Assembly: GCA_965248605.1 (NCBI GenBank)
Contig: CBDFJV010000007.1
Location: 2,356,001-2,420,000, forward strand
Source of the DNA: CAUZJF01 sp965248605
GTDB taxonomy: Bacteria; Chloroflexota; Dehalococcoidia; Lucifugimonadales; CAUZJF01
Reading direction: 5' to 3'
Length of the DNA stretch: 64,000 nucleotides
A model generated the notes under the pieces. That model did not search any database and was not told the origin of the DNA. It saw only the letters and a program-made list of their open reading frames with translations. This document shows, in pieces, positions 7,449-15,693 of the stretch. The number at the start of each line of letters is the position of its first letter. Position 1 is the first letter of the stretch. A program made the translations under genes and the position numbers.

Positions 7449-8367
7449 ATGGTAAGCACAGCGTATAGAGAGCAGTGCCGGGTGATGGTGGTGAAGGAAG
7501 CCCGCCAAGCGGAAGACGGGAGCGCCCACCGGATGGTGATTGCCGCCAACGAGCTAAGCCGCAACGGTGACGAGCTGAACCTGCGTGGCATCAGCTTCAA
7601 GAACTACCGGAAGAACCCGGTGGTTCTCTGGGCTCATGACTCGTACCAGGGAATCCCCATAGCCAAGACCCTCAAGATCGGCCATGACGAACAGGGAAGG
7701 ATTGCAGCCGACTTCCAGTTCAACTCGGACGACGAGTTTGCGGCCCGTGTGGAGAACGCCTGGAACGGGGGATTCATACGGGCAGCCTCCATACGCTACA
7801 TGCCCACGAAAGTTGTCGAAGTGCGGAACGAGGCCGGTGAGGTCGAGCGATTCAGGGTCGATAAATCGGAGCTTTTAGAATGGAGCCTAGTAGACCGAAA
7901 TCTTTGAAATGAGGGGTAGCCGAGATTGGCGTGCTACGACGACAGGGCGGGTTTCAAACCCGCCCCTACCAAGCCGTAACCTCAGAACCCTTCAATACTA
8001 GGATGTTGGACCACTAGTACCCATTCCCGCAGACCCGGACTCGGTGAGGGCGGCGGCCCGCGCCCTGGGTCTTCCCGCAGAGATATTCCGTGGGCTTGAA
8101 CCGGAGCCAGAACCTGAGCCGGAGGAGTCTGAACCGCTCCCCGATCCGGTGAGTGAGGAGCCGGAGCCTGAACCCAAGCAGGGAGACCCCATAGAAGCCC
8201 TCACGGAGCGTGTGGACTCCCTGGAGAGTGAGGTCAAGGCATTGAGTGTTCAAGAGGCAGCGCAGGAGCAGACTGAGGCTCCCGAATCGGACGAGCGAGA
8301 GGACGGCGAACTGGTAGCCGTAGGAGAAGAACTTGCCGCCATCAGGCGGATCATAGAGGAGAAGTAA
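7449..8367 (+). pseudogene. HK97-family prohead protease with scaffold-like tail, split by insertion
   Basis: The ATG at 7449 follows TAAGGAGGTGTTG. The catalytic part is present: His63 (VLWAHDS), Ser114 (IRAASIRY) and Glu144 (LLEWSLV) correspond to the S78-type triad. After LEWSLV the family continues with (V)PIPADP; here a 127-bp insertion (7893-8019) interrupts exactly at that point and a stop follows at 7905-7907. The rest resumes at 8020 (PIPADPDSVRAAARALGLP) and continues through a Glu/Pro-rich stretch and a coiled coil to 8367, likely a scaffolding tail. The truncated 152-residue protein keeps the triad but lacks the tail. Normally the enzyme trims the capsid delta domain. Confidence 0.87.
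7893..8019. mobile_element. MITE-like 127-bp insertion in the protease gene
   Basis: CTAGTA at 7887-7892 is repeated at 8014-8019, a target-site duplication; deleting 7893-8019 restores the protease frame perfectly. The ends resemble imperfect inverted repeats (CTAGTAGACCGAAATC against CTAGTGGTCCAACATC on the other strand, 12 of 16). The centre holds the palindrome GGGCGGGTTT-C-AAACCCGCCC (7945-7965) followed by CCTACC, a type of unit seen also at 60009-60028. There is no coding capacity, so it would be a non-autonomous element. Confidence 0.75.
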
Positions 8368-8369
8368 CC

Positions 8370-9689
8370 ATGACCACAGAGACGAAGGATCAGTTGAAGG
8401 AGACGGTAGCCGCCGTTCGCAGCTTCATCGAGGAGTTCAAGGACAAGGAGCATGGCCCTCTCAAGGAGGAGGTGGAGCGCCTTTCGGCGCAGCTCACCGA
8501 GTCGGCCCGGGCCTCCAAGCGGGCTGCCCTGCTCAGGCAGGTCGAGTCCACCGCCAGGGGAGCGCGTGTGGCGGCGGGGAAGTACAGGGGCTTCGACGAG
8601 TTCGACCTGATGATCTCCAACGAAGTTCTGAGTCTGGCAAAGAGAGGAGACGACGGAAAGAACCGCATTAGTTCCAGAGCCGCCGGCGAGTGGCGGAGCA
8701 ACCTGGAGACGGCACGGAACGACCTGTCCGAGTCCATAGGACGCGCCCTGGACTCCACCACCCCGGGCGCTGGGGACGAGCTCACCTTCACAGGGGAGTC
8801 CAGCGAGATGTGGCGGGACGTGCACCTGGCCACATCGGTAGCCAGCCTCTTCAGCCGCATCATGATGCCCACCACGCCGTTCGAAGTTCCCTATGACTTC
8901 AGAGACGTGAACTGGTACAGGGGCACACCCAATGTGGCACCCACTTCGTCCAACCCGGGCACGGGACGGCAGACCCTCACCGCCGCCGAGCTTGCGGCCA
9001 TGATCGGCTGGGCCTACGACCTGGACGAGGACGCGGTGGTCGCGGTACTGCCAGAGCTTCGGGCGACCCTGGTGCGGAACGCCAGCGAGGTCCTGGACGA
9101 CGTGGTGCTCAACGGAGACACCTCCGACGACGCCACCAACATCAACGCGGACGGAGCCACGGCGGATTCGCTGGCAGGCAGCGCGGGCCTGGACCACTAC
9201 CTGGTCTTCGACGGGCTGATCCATATACCCCTGGTGGACAACACCAACCAGGGAAATGACCATGGCGCTGCCGTATCCGACGATATGTTCAACGAGGTCA
9301 GGGCCAAGCTGGGCAAGTATGGCGTCCGTCCCTCGGAGTGCGCCTTCGTCATGGACGTGAACACCTACATCCGAGCCCAGTCCATCGAGAACTTCCGAAC
9401 GCTGGAAAAGCTGGGACCCAACGCTACCCTTCTCACGATGCTTATGGTGGATACCGACGGGAAGGTCACCTCCGGCGGCAACGGGACGGACACGGGGCGG
9501 GTCCTGGTGGTGAACCGGAACATGTACCGGCTGGGTTTCAAGCGGGAGCTGATGATCGAGAGCGAGCGGGACATCCAGAAGAGGCAGACCGTCCTTGTGG
9601 CCAGCATGAGGGTGGCCTTTAAAGGCCGGATGGACAACGATTCGGACACCGCTGTAGCCCTCCAGTACAACATCACTGGGGTGAGCTAG
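8370..9689 (+). CDS. Major capsid protein, HK97 fold
   Basis: A 439-residue protein starting 2 bp after the protease-tail stop. Residues 1-about 100 are charged and helical, like the scaffolding delta domain removed by the protease; from about 120 the body fits phage major capsid proteins (VHLATSVASLFSRIMMPTTPFEVPY, then AAMIGWAYDLDEDAVVAVLPELR with the loop and spine helix, and VLVVNRNMYRLGFKRELMIESERDIQKRQ near the end). It would form the icosahedral shell. The frame is intact. Confidence 0.9.
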   Translation: MTTETKDQLKETVAAVRSFIEEFKDKEHGPLKEEVERLSAQLTESARASKRAALLRQVESTARGARVAAGKYRGFDEFDLMISNEVLSLAKRGDDGKNRISSRAAGEWRSNLETARNDLSESIGRALDSTTPGAGDELTFTGESSEMWRDVHLATSVASLFSRIMMPTTPFEVPYDFRDVNWYRGTPNVAPTSSNPGTGRQTLTAAELAAMIGWAYDLDEDAVVAVLPELRATLVRNASEVLDDVVLNGDTSDDATNINADGATADSLAGSAGLDHYLVFDGLIHIPLVDNTNQGNDHGAAVSDDMFNEVRAKLGKYGVRPSECAFVMDVNTYIRAQSIENFRTLEKLGPNATLLTMLMVDTDGKVTSGGNGTDTGRVLVVNRNMYRLGFKRELMIESERDIQKRQTVLVASMRVAFKGRMDNDSDTAVALQYNITGVS

Positions 9690-9709
9690 GCAACACGGAG
9701 GAGGTAACG

Positions 9710-10018
9710 ATGCCGCCAGTCAGAAACAGGTCTGAGGTTCCCCACCGTTACTACGACTACGCACGGAAGGCGTACGTCATATGGGCTCCCGGTGAAGTCA
9801 GGGACGTGCCCCACGCCGTAGCGAACCACATCTGCCAGGCCCACCCGGACAAGATGGAGCTGGTCCTGCCGATATCGGAACCCGAGCCCGTAGAGGCCCC
9901 TGTGGACGTGTCTGAGGACCCAAATGAGGAGCCCGCAGAGATCCCTGAAGACTTCACCGAGAAGGCTGTGGACCGCGCCCAGCGGCGTGGCAGCAGACGG
10001 TCTACCAAGGGGTCATAG
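9710..10018 (+). CDS. Small head-region protein, unknown
   Basis: A 102-residue protein preceded by ACGGAGGAGGTAACG. The first 55 residues contain aromatic motifs (HRYYDYARKAYVIWAPGEVRDVP) and the rest is acidic, Pro/Glu-rich and ends with a basic RRGSRRSTKGS tail. Position between capsid and connector genes suggests a head or neck component; no known family is recognised. Confidence 0.6.
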   Translation: MPPVRNRSEVPHRYYDYARKAYVIWAPGEVRDVPHAVANHICQAHPDKMELVLPISEPEPVEAPVDVSEDPNEEPAEIPEDFTEKAVDRAQRRGSRRSTKGS

Positions 10019-10020
10019 GG

Positions 10021-10320
10021 ATGGCAAACAGCGAGGGGCCGGTGCTCCTGTCGGGACAGAAGCTCGTCGCCACAGCGGGGACGGCGGAAGCCCTGGTAGC
10101 GAGCACCAGGCGAGTGAAGCGGGTGCAGATCGTCGCCCTCTCCTCCAACACCAAGCCGGTGTATGTGGGCGGATCTGATGTGGCCTCTACGACCAACGGC
10201 GGTCTTACCGCCTCTGGCTCGATCAGCCTTGAAGCAGAGGGGTGGATGGACTTGAAGGACATCTACGTCGATGCCGATGTAGATGGTGAAGGAGTCGATT
10301 TCTATGGTGTCAGAGCCTAG
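10021..10320 (+). CDS. Small beta-rich structural protein, possible head decoration
   Basis: A 99-residue protein with alternating hydrophobic strands (VKRVQIVALSSNTKPVYVGGSDV, GGLTASGSISLEAEGWMDLKDIYVDADVDGEGV) typical of small beta-sandwich decoration or tail-tip proteins of phages. The start is 2 bp after the previous stop. Function is inferred only from fold-like pattern and place in the operon. Confidence 0.55.
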   Translation: MANSEGPVLLSGQKLVATAGTAEALVASTRRVKRVQIVALSSNTKPVYVGGSDVASTTNGGLTASGSISLEAEGWMDLKDIYVDADVDGEGVDFYGVRA

Positions 10321-10882
10321 CCCGACGGCGACCATGACTGTTGGACCAGCGCGTCCGCGCTTGGTTACCGCCGATCAGGTGCGGGAGCACATCGGGTCCA
10401 ACTCGACCGACACAGACGAGCTACTAACGCGGCTCATCGAGGAGGCTGACGCCGAGGTGGTCAGCCGCTACGGTCCCCACAGCATCGACGGGCCAGTGAC
10501 CGAGGTTCACCCAGGGGGGAGCTTCAGACTGTTCCCGCATAGGGTGGTCAAGGAGATAGCCAAGGTGACCGAGACGGACGGGAACGTCTCTGTTGTGCTC
10601 TCAGACGACGACTATCGGAGTTGGTATGGCGGAAGGATGCTACAACGGCTGGCGGACGGCAGCCATCCTCGCTCGTGTTGGGGTGAGCGAGTTGAGTTGG
10701 AGTTCACTCCGGTGGACGACGATGCGCAGCGCCGGATGGCCATCATCCGCCTGGTCCAGTTGGGCCTTCCCTACTCAGGGCTACAGTCAGAGAGCGTGGG
10801 TCCGTACAGCGCCCAGAACCTCGACTACGCGAAGGAGCGGGAGGCCATCCTTAAGCAGCTCTCTACGGGAGTGCCAATCTAA
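10304..10882 (+). CDS. Head-tail connector (gp6-like adaptor)
   Basis: A 192-residue protein if it starts at the ATG at 10304, which follows AAGGAG with 9-bp spacing; an ATG at 10283 is also in frame. LVTADQVREHIGSNSTDTDELLTRLIEEADAEVVSRYG is the N-terminal helical signature of phage gp6-like head-tail connectors, and a beta hairpin and C-terminal helix follow. Such adaptors join the portal to the neck. The stop overlaps the next ATG by one base. Confidence 0.65.
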   Translation: MVSEPSPTATMTVGPARPRLVTADQVREHIGSNSTDTDELLTRLIEEADAEVVSRYGPHSIDGPVTEVHPGGSFRLFPHRVVKEIAKVTETDGNVSVVLSDDDYRSWYGGRMLQRLADGSHPRSCWGERVELEFTPVDDDAQRRMAIIRLVQLGLPYSGLQSESVGPYSAQNLDYAKEREAILKQLSTGVPI

Positions 10883-11145
10883 TGTCCACGAACGCTTCCC
10901 TAGAGCTCACCAAGCAGTTAGCCCAGGACCTTCGGGAGTTGCGGGGCAAGTTCGAGTCGATTGACGACAAGATGGATGAGCTGCGTACATCGTTGCACAC
11001 GCACCGCCTGACCGGGAACGGAGAGGCGGTTGAGGAGCGAGCCGTGAAGCTGCCCCTGGGACTGAAGGTGCGCGACATCGTGCTCTTCGTCCTTTTGGGC
11101 GAGGTAGTCGGCTCCAATTTGCTGGAGCTGCTGGGGGTGCTGTGA
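10882..11145 (+). CDS. Small coiled-coil protein with C-terminal membrane helix
   Basis: An 87-residue protein. Residues 8-45 form a heptad coiled coil (LTKQLAQDLRELRGKFESIDDKMDELRTSL) and residues 63-86 are one hydrophobic helix (IVLFVLLGEVVGSNLLELLGVL). The layout resembles XhlA-type hemolysin/holin-accessory proteins of Gram-positive phages, but the place among connector genes is unusual for a lysis function; unknown. Confidence 0.5.
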   Translation: MSTNASLELTKQLAQDLRELRGKFESIDDKMDELRTSLHTHRLTGNGEAVEERAVKLPLGLKVRDIVLFVLLGEVVGSNLLELLGVL

Positions 11146-11187
11146 GCGAGCAAGGTCAAGGTGCAGCATCGTGGTGGAGATAGCTAG

Positions 11188-11409
11188 ATGATCGTAATAC
11201 GCAAGTCACAACGGGAACGGTATCGCTGGTTCGTCAGAGACAGGCACGGCCTGACTGTGGCCATGTCAGTTACCAGCTACGACACCGAGGATGAAGCCCT
11301 GGCGGCCTTGGAGCTGGCCTATCGGCTGATGACGCCCACGGGGTTCTGGGCCAGGCTAACGGGTTTTTGGAGCGGTAAGCCGAGAGGGGCAGAACGATGG
11401 CAAGGGTAA
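11188..11409 (+). CDS. Small protein, YegP/DUF1508-like beta motif
   Basis: A 73-residue protein; RYRWFVRDRHGLTVAMSVTSYDTEDEALAALELAYRL resembles the single repeat of DUF1508 proteins (a beta hairpin followed by a helix). The similarity is weak. Ends 13 bp inside the next gene. Confidence 0.45.
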   Translation: MIVIRKSQRERYRWFVRDRHGLTVAMSVTSYDTEDEALAALELAYRLMTPTGFWARLTGFWSGKPRGAERWQG

Positions 11410-11852
11410 GCGTGAAAGTCCAGCGGCGCGGGGGCAAGAAGCTCCAAAGACTGCTCAGGGAGGCCGGCAAGGGCGGCGTGTCAGGCGTCAAGGTCGGGTT
11501 CTTCTCGACGGCCAAGTACCAGGATGGCACCCCTGTGGCGGCGGTCGCAGCCTGGAACGAGTTCGGGACGGAGACCATCCCGGAACGGCCCTTCTTCCGC
11601 AACGCCTTGGCTGAGTCTGAGCGCAGCGTAGGCAGGATTCTCCTGGCTGGCCTTGACCCCAAGAAGATGGTCGTGGACGAGCGGCTCGCGGGCCGAGTGG
11701 GTGCGCATATTCAAGGAAATATTCGAGATAGCATCACCGCTCTCAAGGAGCCGCCGAATGCGCCTGAAACCGTGAGGCGTAAGGGTAGCAGCGACCCGCT
11801 CTTGGACACAGGCACCCTTCGCAACTCCGTCGCCTGGGAGGTGGAGCGGTGA
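11397..11852 (+). CDS. HK97 gp10-like / virion morphogenesis neck protein
   Basis: A 151-residue basic protein with the family core YQDGTPVAAVAAWNEFGTETIPERPFFRNAL at residues 40-70 and the C-terminal DTGTLRNSVAWEV motif found in phage neck or tail-completion proteins. It acts in joining heads to tails. The stop overlaps the GTG start of the next gene (GTGA). Confidence 0.75.
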   Translation: MARVSVKVQRRGGKKLQRLLREAGKGGVSGVKVGFFSTAKYQDGTPVAAVAAWNEFGTETIPERPFFRNALAESERSVGRILLAGLDPKKMVVDERLAGRVGAHIQGNIRDSITALKEPPNAPETVRRKGSSDPLLDTGTLRNSVAWEVER

Positions 11853-12208
11853 GCAGGCCCTTCGCCAACCGGAGGTTCCTTGAGGCAGCGACGCTGATTC
11901 GGCAGGAGCCAGGAACGGACAACGAATACGGGGAGTGGGTGTCGGGACAAGAGACCCGGACCGATATCACCGTAGTCAGCGCCCCGCCAGACGCAGCAAA
12001 GATGCGAGACGTGCTGCCGGAGGGCACCAGGCTTTCTGAGTCCAGAACCTTCTGGATAGATGGCGTAGAGGTCAAGCCTGTAAAGGTCGGCCTCAACGCC
12101 ACCGAGGGTGACGTGATCGAGCACAAGGGCACACGCTACCGGGTGAATCAGATCGAGGAATGGCCGGGCTTCGTGGAAGTCCTGGGTGTCCGAGAGGAAG
12201 TGCAGTGA
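11849..12208 (+). CDS. Neck/head-closure-type phage protein
   Basis: A 119-residue protein starting with GTG in the GTGA overlap. It is beta-rich, with a central FWIDGVEVKPVKVGLNATEGDVIEHKGTRYRVNQIEEWPG segment of the kind seen in phage head-completion proteins that seal the portal (SPP1 gp16-like). Assignment rests on pattern and gene order. Confidence 0.5.
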   Translation: MSRPFANRRFLEAATLIRQEPGTDNEYGEWVSGQETRTDITVVSAPPDAAKMRDVLPEGTRLSESRTFWIDGVEVKPVKVGLNATEGDVIEHKGTRYRVNQIEEWPGFVEVLGVREEVQ

Positions 12209-12738
12209 TAGCCCCGACGACCCAGAGCCTCGAGCGCACCATCCGAGGACTGGTGGCGGCGGGGTCCGATCTTGAGTCTAGCCGGGTTAGACCGGGGAAT
12301 CAAGGCGGTGCAGTACCGAACGACCTGTTCGCCACGGTGGTGCTGATTCATCAGGACATCAAGGGAATACCAGCGACCGTGATGAGCCTTGCTTCAGACG
12401 AGGCCGACCTGGACGCTCTGACAATAGCGACGGTCCGAGGGAGGTGCTCGGTTCAGTGGTTCCGCACCGGAGCACACGACGCCGCCAAGAGGCTGTCGGT
12501 GTGGGTCTGGTCACCGGAAGGGGTGGCCAAGGCTCAGGGGGCCGATCTGACCGTGTTGCGGGTCTCCGACGTTCGTCAACTCGACGACGTGGTATCGGGG
12601 GTCTGGGAGGAGCGAGCCGGGCTGGACATTGACGTTGGCTACACGCAGAAGATCGACCAGACGGTTGGCCGCCTGAAAGCCGCTCCCATCGAGGTCGGGG
12701 CAGGTGGCAACACCGAGACCATTACAGTGGAGGTTTAG
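12205..12738 (+). CDS. Neck/tail-terminator-type phage protein
   Basis: A 177-residue protein. The GTG at 12205 (after GAGAGGAAGTGCA, overlapping the previous stop) is preferred to an upstream ATG. Residues 1-60 (LERTIRGLVAAGSDLESSRVRPGNQGGAVPNDLFATVVL) resemble phage neck/tail-completion proteins placed just before the sheath in myophages; the C-terminus is beta-rich. It would cap the tail. Confidence 0.55.
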   Translation: MIAPTTQSLERTIRGLVAAGSDLESSRVRPGNQGGAVPNDLFATVVLIHQDIKGIPATVMSLASDEADLDALTIATVRGRCSVQWFRTGAHDAAKRLSVWVWSPEGVAKAQGADLTVLRVSDVRQLDDVVSGVWEERAGLDIDVGYTQKIDQTVGRLKAAPIEVGAGGNTETITVEV

Positions 12739-12741
12739 ACA

Positions 12742-14793
12742 ATGACGCTTGGAATACAGGACATCGTAGAGGTAAAGGCGCAGATAGAGCCCCGCGGCGC
12801 TGGGGGCAGAGAGTTCGGGAGAACGCTGCTGCTCACCACCGACCCGACTCTAGATCCCGGTGCGGGCAGAGTAGGGGTCTTTGCCAGCATGGACGAGGTA
12901 GCCAGGGTATTTACTGCGGACTCCGTACCCTATCAGGCGGCCCAGGTCTACTTCTCCCAGGTACCCTATCCCCGGAACCTGGTGATAGGCCGCTGGATCA
13001 ACACAAGGGAGTCGGCTAGGCTAACCGGGGGCAGCCCGGCGTCTTTAGAGACATTCCACGGACGCGCCACCGTGGTCAGGGGCAGCGGTACTGTGGCGTC
13101 GCTGGATGCGTTCCACGGTAGGGCCACGGTCCTAACCGGCGCGGGGATGGTGGCTGATCTGGTCAACTTCCTTGGTCGTGCCACCGTGCTGACCGGCACT
13201 GGGACGGTTGCCGACCTGGTCAACTTCCACGGACGCGCCACCGTAGTCACCGGAACGGGAACGGTGGTTGATCTGGTCAACTTCCACGGACGCGCCACCG
13301 TAGTCACCGGCACGGGGACGGTTGCCGACCTGGTCAACTTCCACGGACGCGCCACCGTAGTCACCGGAACGGGAACGGTTGCCTCCCTGGACACGTTCCA
13401 TGGACGCGCCACCGTAGTCACCGGAACGGGTACAGTGGCTTCGCTGACGACGCTTCAAGGCATCACCAGCGGGACGGTGACGTTCCTCGGCGAGACCGTC
13501 ACGGGGCTGGACTTCTCCTCGGACACCGATCTCGACGGCGTGGCCTCCACGCTTCAGACCGCGCTCAGGGCAACCAGCTCCACAGACCTGGATAACGTGG
13601 AAGTCTCCTACGACGGGTCGGTGTTCGTCGTGACGCTGCCTCTGGACTCCACTACTGGGGTTGTGCCCACCGCAAGCGCCGCCTTCACCGGGGACGACTC
13701 GGATGAGCTAGGGTTGGATACCGCAACCATCGTCAACGGTGTGGATGCCATCGTGTCCGGTAGCGTTACGTTCCTGGGCCAGACTGTGACCAGTCTGGAC
13801 TTCTCCAGCGTGACGGACTACGACGGCGTGGCCTCCGTGCTCCAGACGGCGCTCCGGGCAACGTCCGCCACCAGCCTCGATGAGGTGGAGGTCGCCTACG
13901 ACGGGTCGGTGTTTGTCGTCACTCTGCCTCTAGACAGCAGCGGGGCGGCAACCAGTGTCAGCGCCGCCTTCACCGGGGACGACGCGGATGAGCTGGGCTT
14001 GGACACCGCAACCATCGTCAACGGAGTGGACGCCATCGTGTCCGGGACCGTTACCTTCCTGAGCCAGACCGTGACGGGCCTGGATTTCTCCGCAGTCACC
14101 GACTACGACGATGTGGCTGCTGTGCTCCAGACCGCGCTCAGGGCCACCAGCTCCACGGACCTGGACAACGTAGAGGTTGACTATGACAGCACCGGAGCGG
14201 CATTCGTGGTGACGATCCCCCTCGACAGCAGCGGAGAGGCAACCAGCGTCAGTGCGGCCTTCACTGGAACCGAGTCCGACGAGCTGGGCCTGGACACTGC
14301 CACCATCGTCAACGGCGTGGACGCCATACAGTCCGGGACCGTTACTTTCCTGAGCCAGACCGTGACCAGCTTGGACTTCTCCTCAGTGACGGACTACGAC
14401 GAAGTGGCTTCCGTGCTCCAGACGGCGCTTAGAGCCATCAGCTCCACGGACCTGGACAACGTTGAGGTTGTCTACGACAGCGCCGCCTCGGTGTTCGTCG
14501 TGACGATACCTCTAGACAGCAACGGGGCGGCAACCAGCGTCAGCGCGGCGTTTACCGGAAGCGAGTCCGACGAACTGGGCTTGGACACTGCCACGATTGT
14601 CAACGGCGTCGATGCCATCGTGTCCGGGACCGTCACCTTCCTGAGCCAGACCGTGACGGGCCTGGACTTCTCCGACGTGACCGACCTCGACGGGGTGGCT
14701 TCCGTGCTCCAGACGGCGCTTAGGGCCACTAGCTCCACGGACCTGGACAACGTAGAGGTCGACTACGACAGCGCCGGATCGTGTTTGGCCTGA
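12742..14793 (+). CDS. Tail sheath-like protein (DUF3383-type), repeat-expanded and C-terminally truncated
   Basis: The first 100 residues (IVEVKAQIEP...GRTLLLTTDPT, FSQVPYPRNLVIGRW) match DUF3383 phage sheath-like proteins. Then come seven 20-residue units (FHGRATVVTGTGTVADLVN type, 60-bp DNA period) and five units of 95-97 residues (SGTVTFL...VTGLDFS...VVTIPLDS...DELGLDTATIVNGVDAI), the beta domain that occurs once in typical relatives. The fifth unit stops abruptly at about 14776 and the frame ends with SAGSCLA. The conserved C-terminal sheath domain, which forms the contractile helix, is absent. No tail tube gene follows. The sheath is therefore probably non-functional. Confidence 0.75.
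   Translation: MTLGIQDIVEVKAQIEPRGAGGREFGRTLLLTTDPTLDPGAGRVGVFASMDEVARVFTADSVPYQAAQVYFSQVPYPRNLVIGRWINTRESARLTGGSPASLETFHGRATVVRGSGTVASLDAFHGRATVLTGAGMVADLVNFLGRATVLTGTGTVADLVNFHGRATVVTGTGTVVDLVNFHGRATVVTGTGTVADLVNFHGRATVVTGTGTVASLDTFHGRATVVTGTGTVASLTTLQGITSGTVTFLGETVTGLDFSSDTDLDGVASTLQTALRATSSTDLDNVEVSYDGSVFVVTLPLDSTTGVVPTASAAFTGDDSDELGLDTATIVNGVDAIVSGSVTFLGQTVTSLDFSSVTDYDGVASVLQTALRATSATSLDEVEVAYDGSVFVVTLPLDSSGAATSVSAAFTGDDADELGLDTATIVNGVDAIVSGTVTFLSQTVTGLDFSAVTDYDDVAAVLQTALRATSSTDLDNVEVDYDSTGAAFVVTIPLDSSGEATSVSAAFTGTESDELGLDTATIVNGVDAIQSGTVTFLSQTVTSLDFSSVTDYDEVASVLQTALRAISSTDLDNVEVVYDSAASVFVVTIPLDSNGAATSVSAAFTGSESDELGLDTATIVNGVDAIVSGTVTFLSQTVTGLDFSDVTDLDGVASVLQTALRATSSTDLDNVEVDYDSAGSCLA
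13050..13457 (+). repeat. Seven 60-bp tandem repeats in the sheath gene
   Basis: A period of 60 bp (20 codons) marked by CACGGACGCGCCACCGT; copies 4-7 are nearly identical in DNA while copies 1-3 are more diverged, indicating recent expansion at the downstream side. Confidence 0.9.
13468..14776 (+). repeat. Five tandem copies of a 285-291-bp sheath domain
   Basis: Unit starts are at 13468, 13756, 14041, 14332 and 14623 (spacing 288, 285, 291, 291 bp); the fifth is cut short. Two further copies occur in the baseplate J gene at about 23380-23950. Confidence 0.9.
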
Positions 14794-15044
14794 ATGACTT
14801 GGTGAGTGTCCGGTTCCAGTGTTCCAAGTGCCAGGGGGAAGTCGTGCAGCGATTCGATGGACGCCATTGGCGGCTGCCCTTGGCTTGCCCTTTGTGCCTC
14901 GACTCGTGGGATGAGCGGGATAGCCGTAGGACGGAACTCGACGAACTGCTTCTCATGATGCGGAACCTGTCCGATCGACCAGACCCTCATATCAGTCTCC
15001 GCTTCGAGCTGGACGGCGCTGCTGTGGAGACGGAGAGCGAGTAG
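14781..15044 (+). CDS. Zinc-ribbon-type small protein, cargo gene
   Basis: An 87-residue protein beginning with GTG inside the end of the truncated sheath frame. Two CxxC pairs (QCSKCQG at 14-20 and ACPLCLD at 35-41) suggest one zinc site; the remainder is acidic and helical. No family recognised. It opens the block of small genes that replaces the expected tail tube and chaperones. Confidence 0.55.
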   Translation: MFGLNDLVSVRFQCSKCQGEVVQRFDGRHWRLPLACPLCLDSWDERDSRRTELDELLLMMRNLSDRPDPHISLRFELDGAAVETESE

Positions 15045-15073
15045 GCAGATGAGGGCCAGAAAGGAGATGGCGC

Positions 15074-15550
15074 ATGGAAGATAACCGGATTTGGCTGGGA
15101 ATGCTCGATACGGATAGGCTGGGGCGCTACTACGGTCGAATTGCCGATCGGATGCAGCGGCTGCACTTCTGCTTCACCGTGGGCATCGCCCTATCTTCCT
15201 CCGCGGCTGCCTTGTCCCTGTTGACTCAACTGCCCGACCTGGTCTCTGTGGTCTTCTTCTTTGTGGTCGCCGGGGCGGTCATCTGGACTTCCTATGCAGA
15301 CTATTCCAAGAAGGCCACTGTTGCCTCCGTCATAGGCAAGCAGTGCTACGAGCTGTCCGTGGAATGGAAGGAGCTATGGTTTCATGCAGATGAAGATGCC
15401 GATGCTCTCTTTCAGGCCGCTGGGTTGGAACGTAGACTTGGCGATATTACCCATCTGTATGACGGCCCCCTTGATGACACTTTGAACGAGAGGTGCGCTG
15501 AGGAGGCATATGAAGTCAAGCAAGCGGAGTTCTCAGTTGGGCCTCGATGA
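15074..15550 (+). CDS. Two-transmembrane protein, SLATT-like
   Basis: A 158-residue protein with an N-terminal amphipathic helix, two membrane helices (about residues 32-52 and 56-74) and a helical cytosolic tail with KKATVASVIGKQCYELSVEWKELWF. This matches the layout of SLATT-type 2TM effectors known from bacterial conflict systems, but the similarity is structural and not proven. Preceded by AAGGAGATGGCGC. In a prophage cargo position it could be an exclusion or abortive-infection protein. Confidence 0.55.
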   Translation: MEDNRIWLGMLDTDRLGRYYGRIADRMQRLHFCFTVGIALSSSAAALSLLTQLPDLVSVVFFFVVAGAVIWTSYADYSKKATVASVIGKQCYELSVEWKELWFHADEDADALFQAAGLERRLGDITHLYDGPLDDTLNERCAEEAYEVKQAEFSVGPR

Positions 15551-15675
15551 TAGGAGGGGTAATCCCCTCCGGCCACCCAAGCCGCTACCGCCCACCACCT
15601 CCTCCTCGGCCTAAGCCAAGGCCAAAGCCGAGGCCTAAGCCGAAGAGTAGCGGTGCCGGGTCGGAAAGCAAGTAG
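15547..15675 (+). CDS. 42-residue Pro/Lys/Arg-rich micro-protein
   Basis: The ATG overlaps the stop of the 2TM gene in an ATGA arrangement. The product contains PPPPPRPKPRPKPRPKPK, a proline-rich basic stretch, and ends in SSGAGSESK. It has no known relative; translational coupling to the membrane protein gene is the main support. Confidence 0.4.
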   Translation: MIGGVIPSGHPSRYRPPPPPRPKPRPKPRPKPKSSGAGSESK

Positions 15676-15693
15676 GAACGAAAGAGGTTCTGA

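Noticed and set aside
12742..14793. Repeat-rich sheath gene as a diversity-generating or phase-variable adhesin
   Set aside because: The N-terminus and gene order fit a sheath protein; no reverse transcriptase or template repeat is present nearby.
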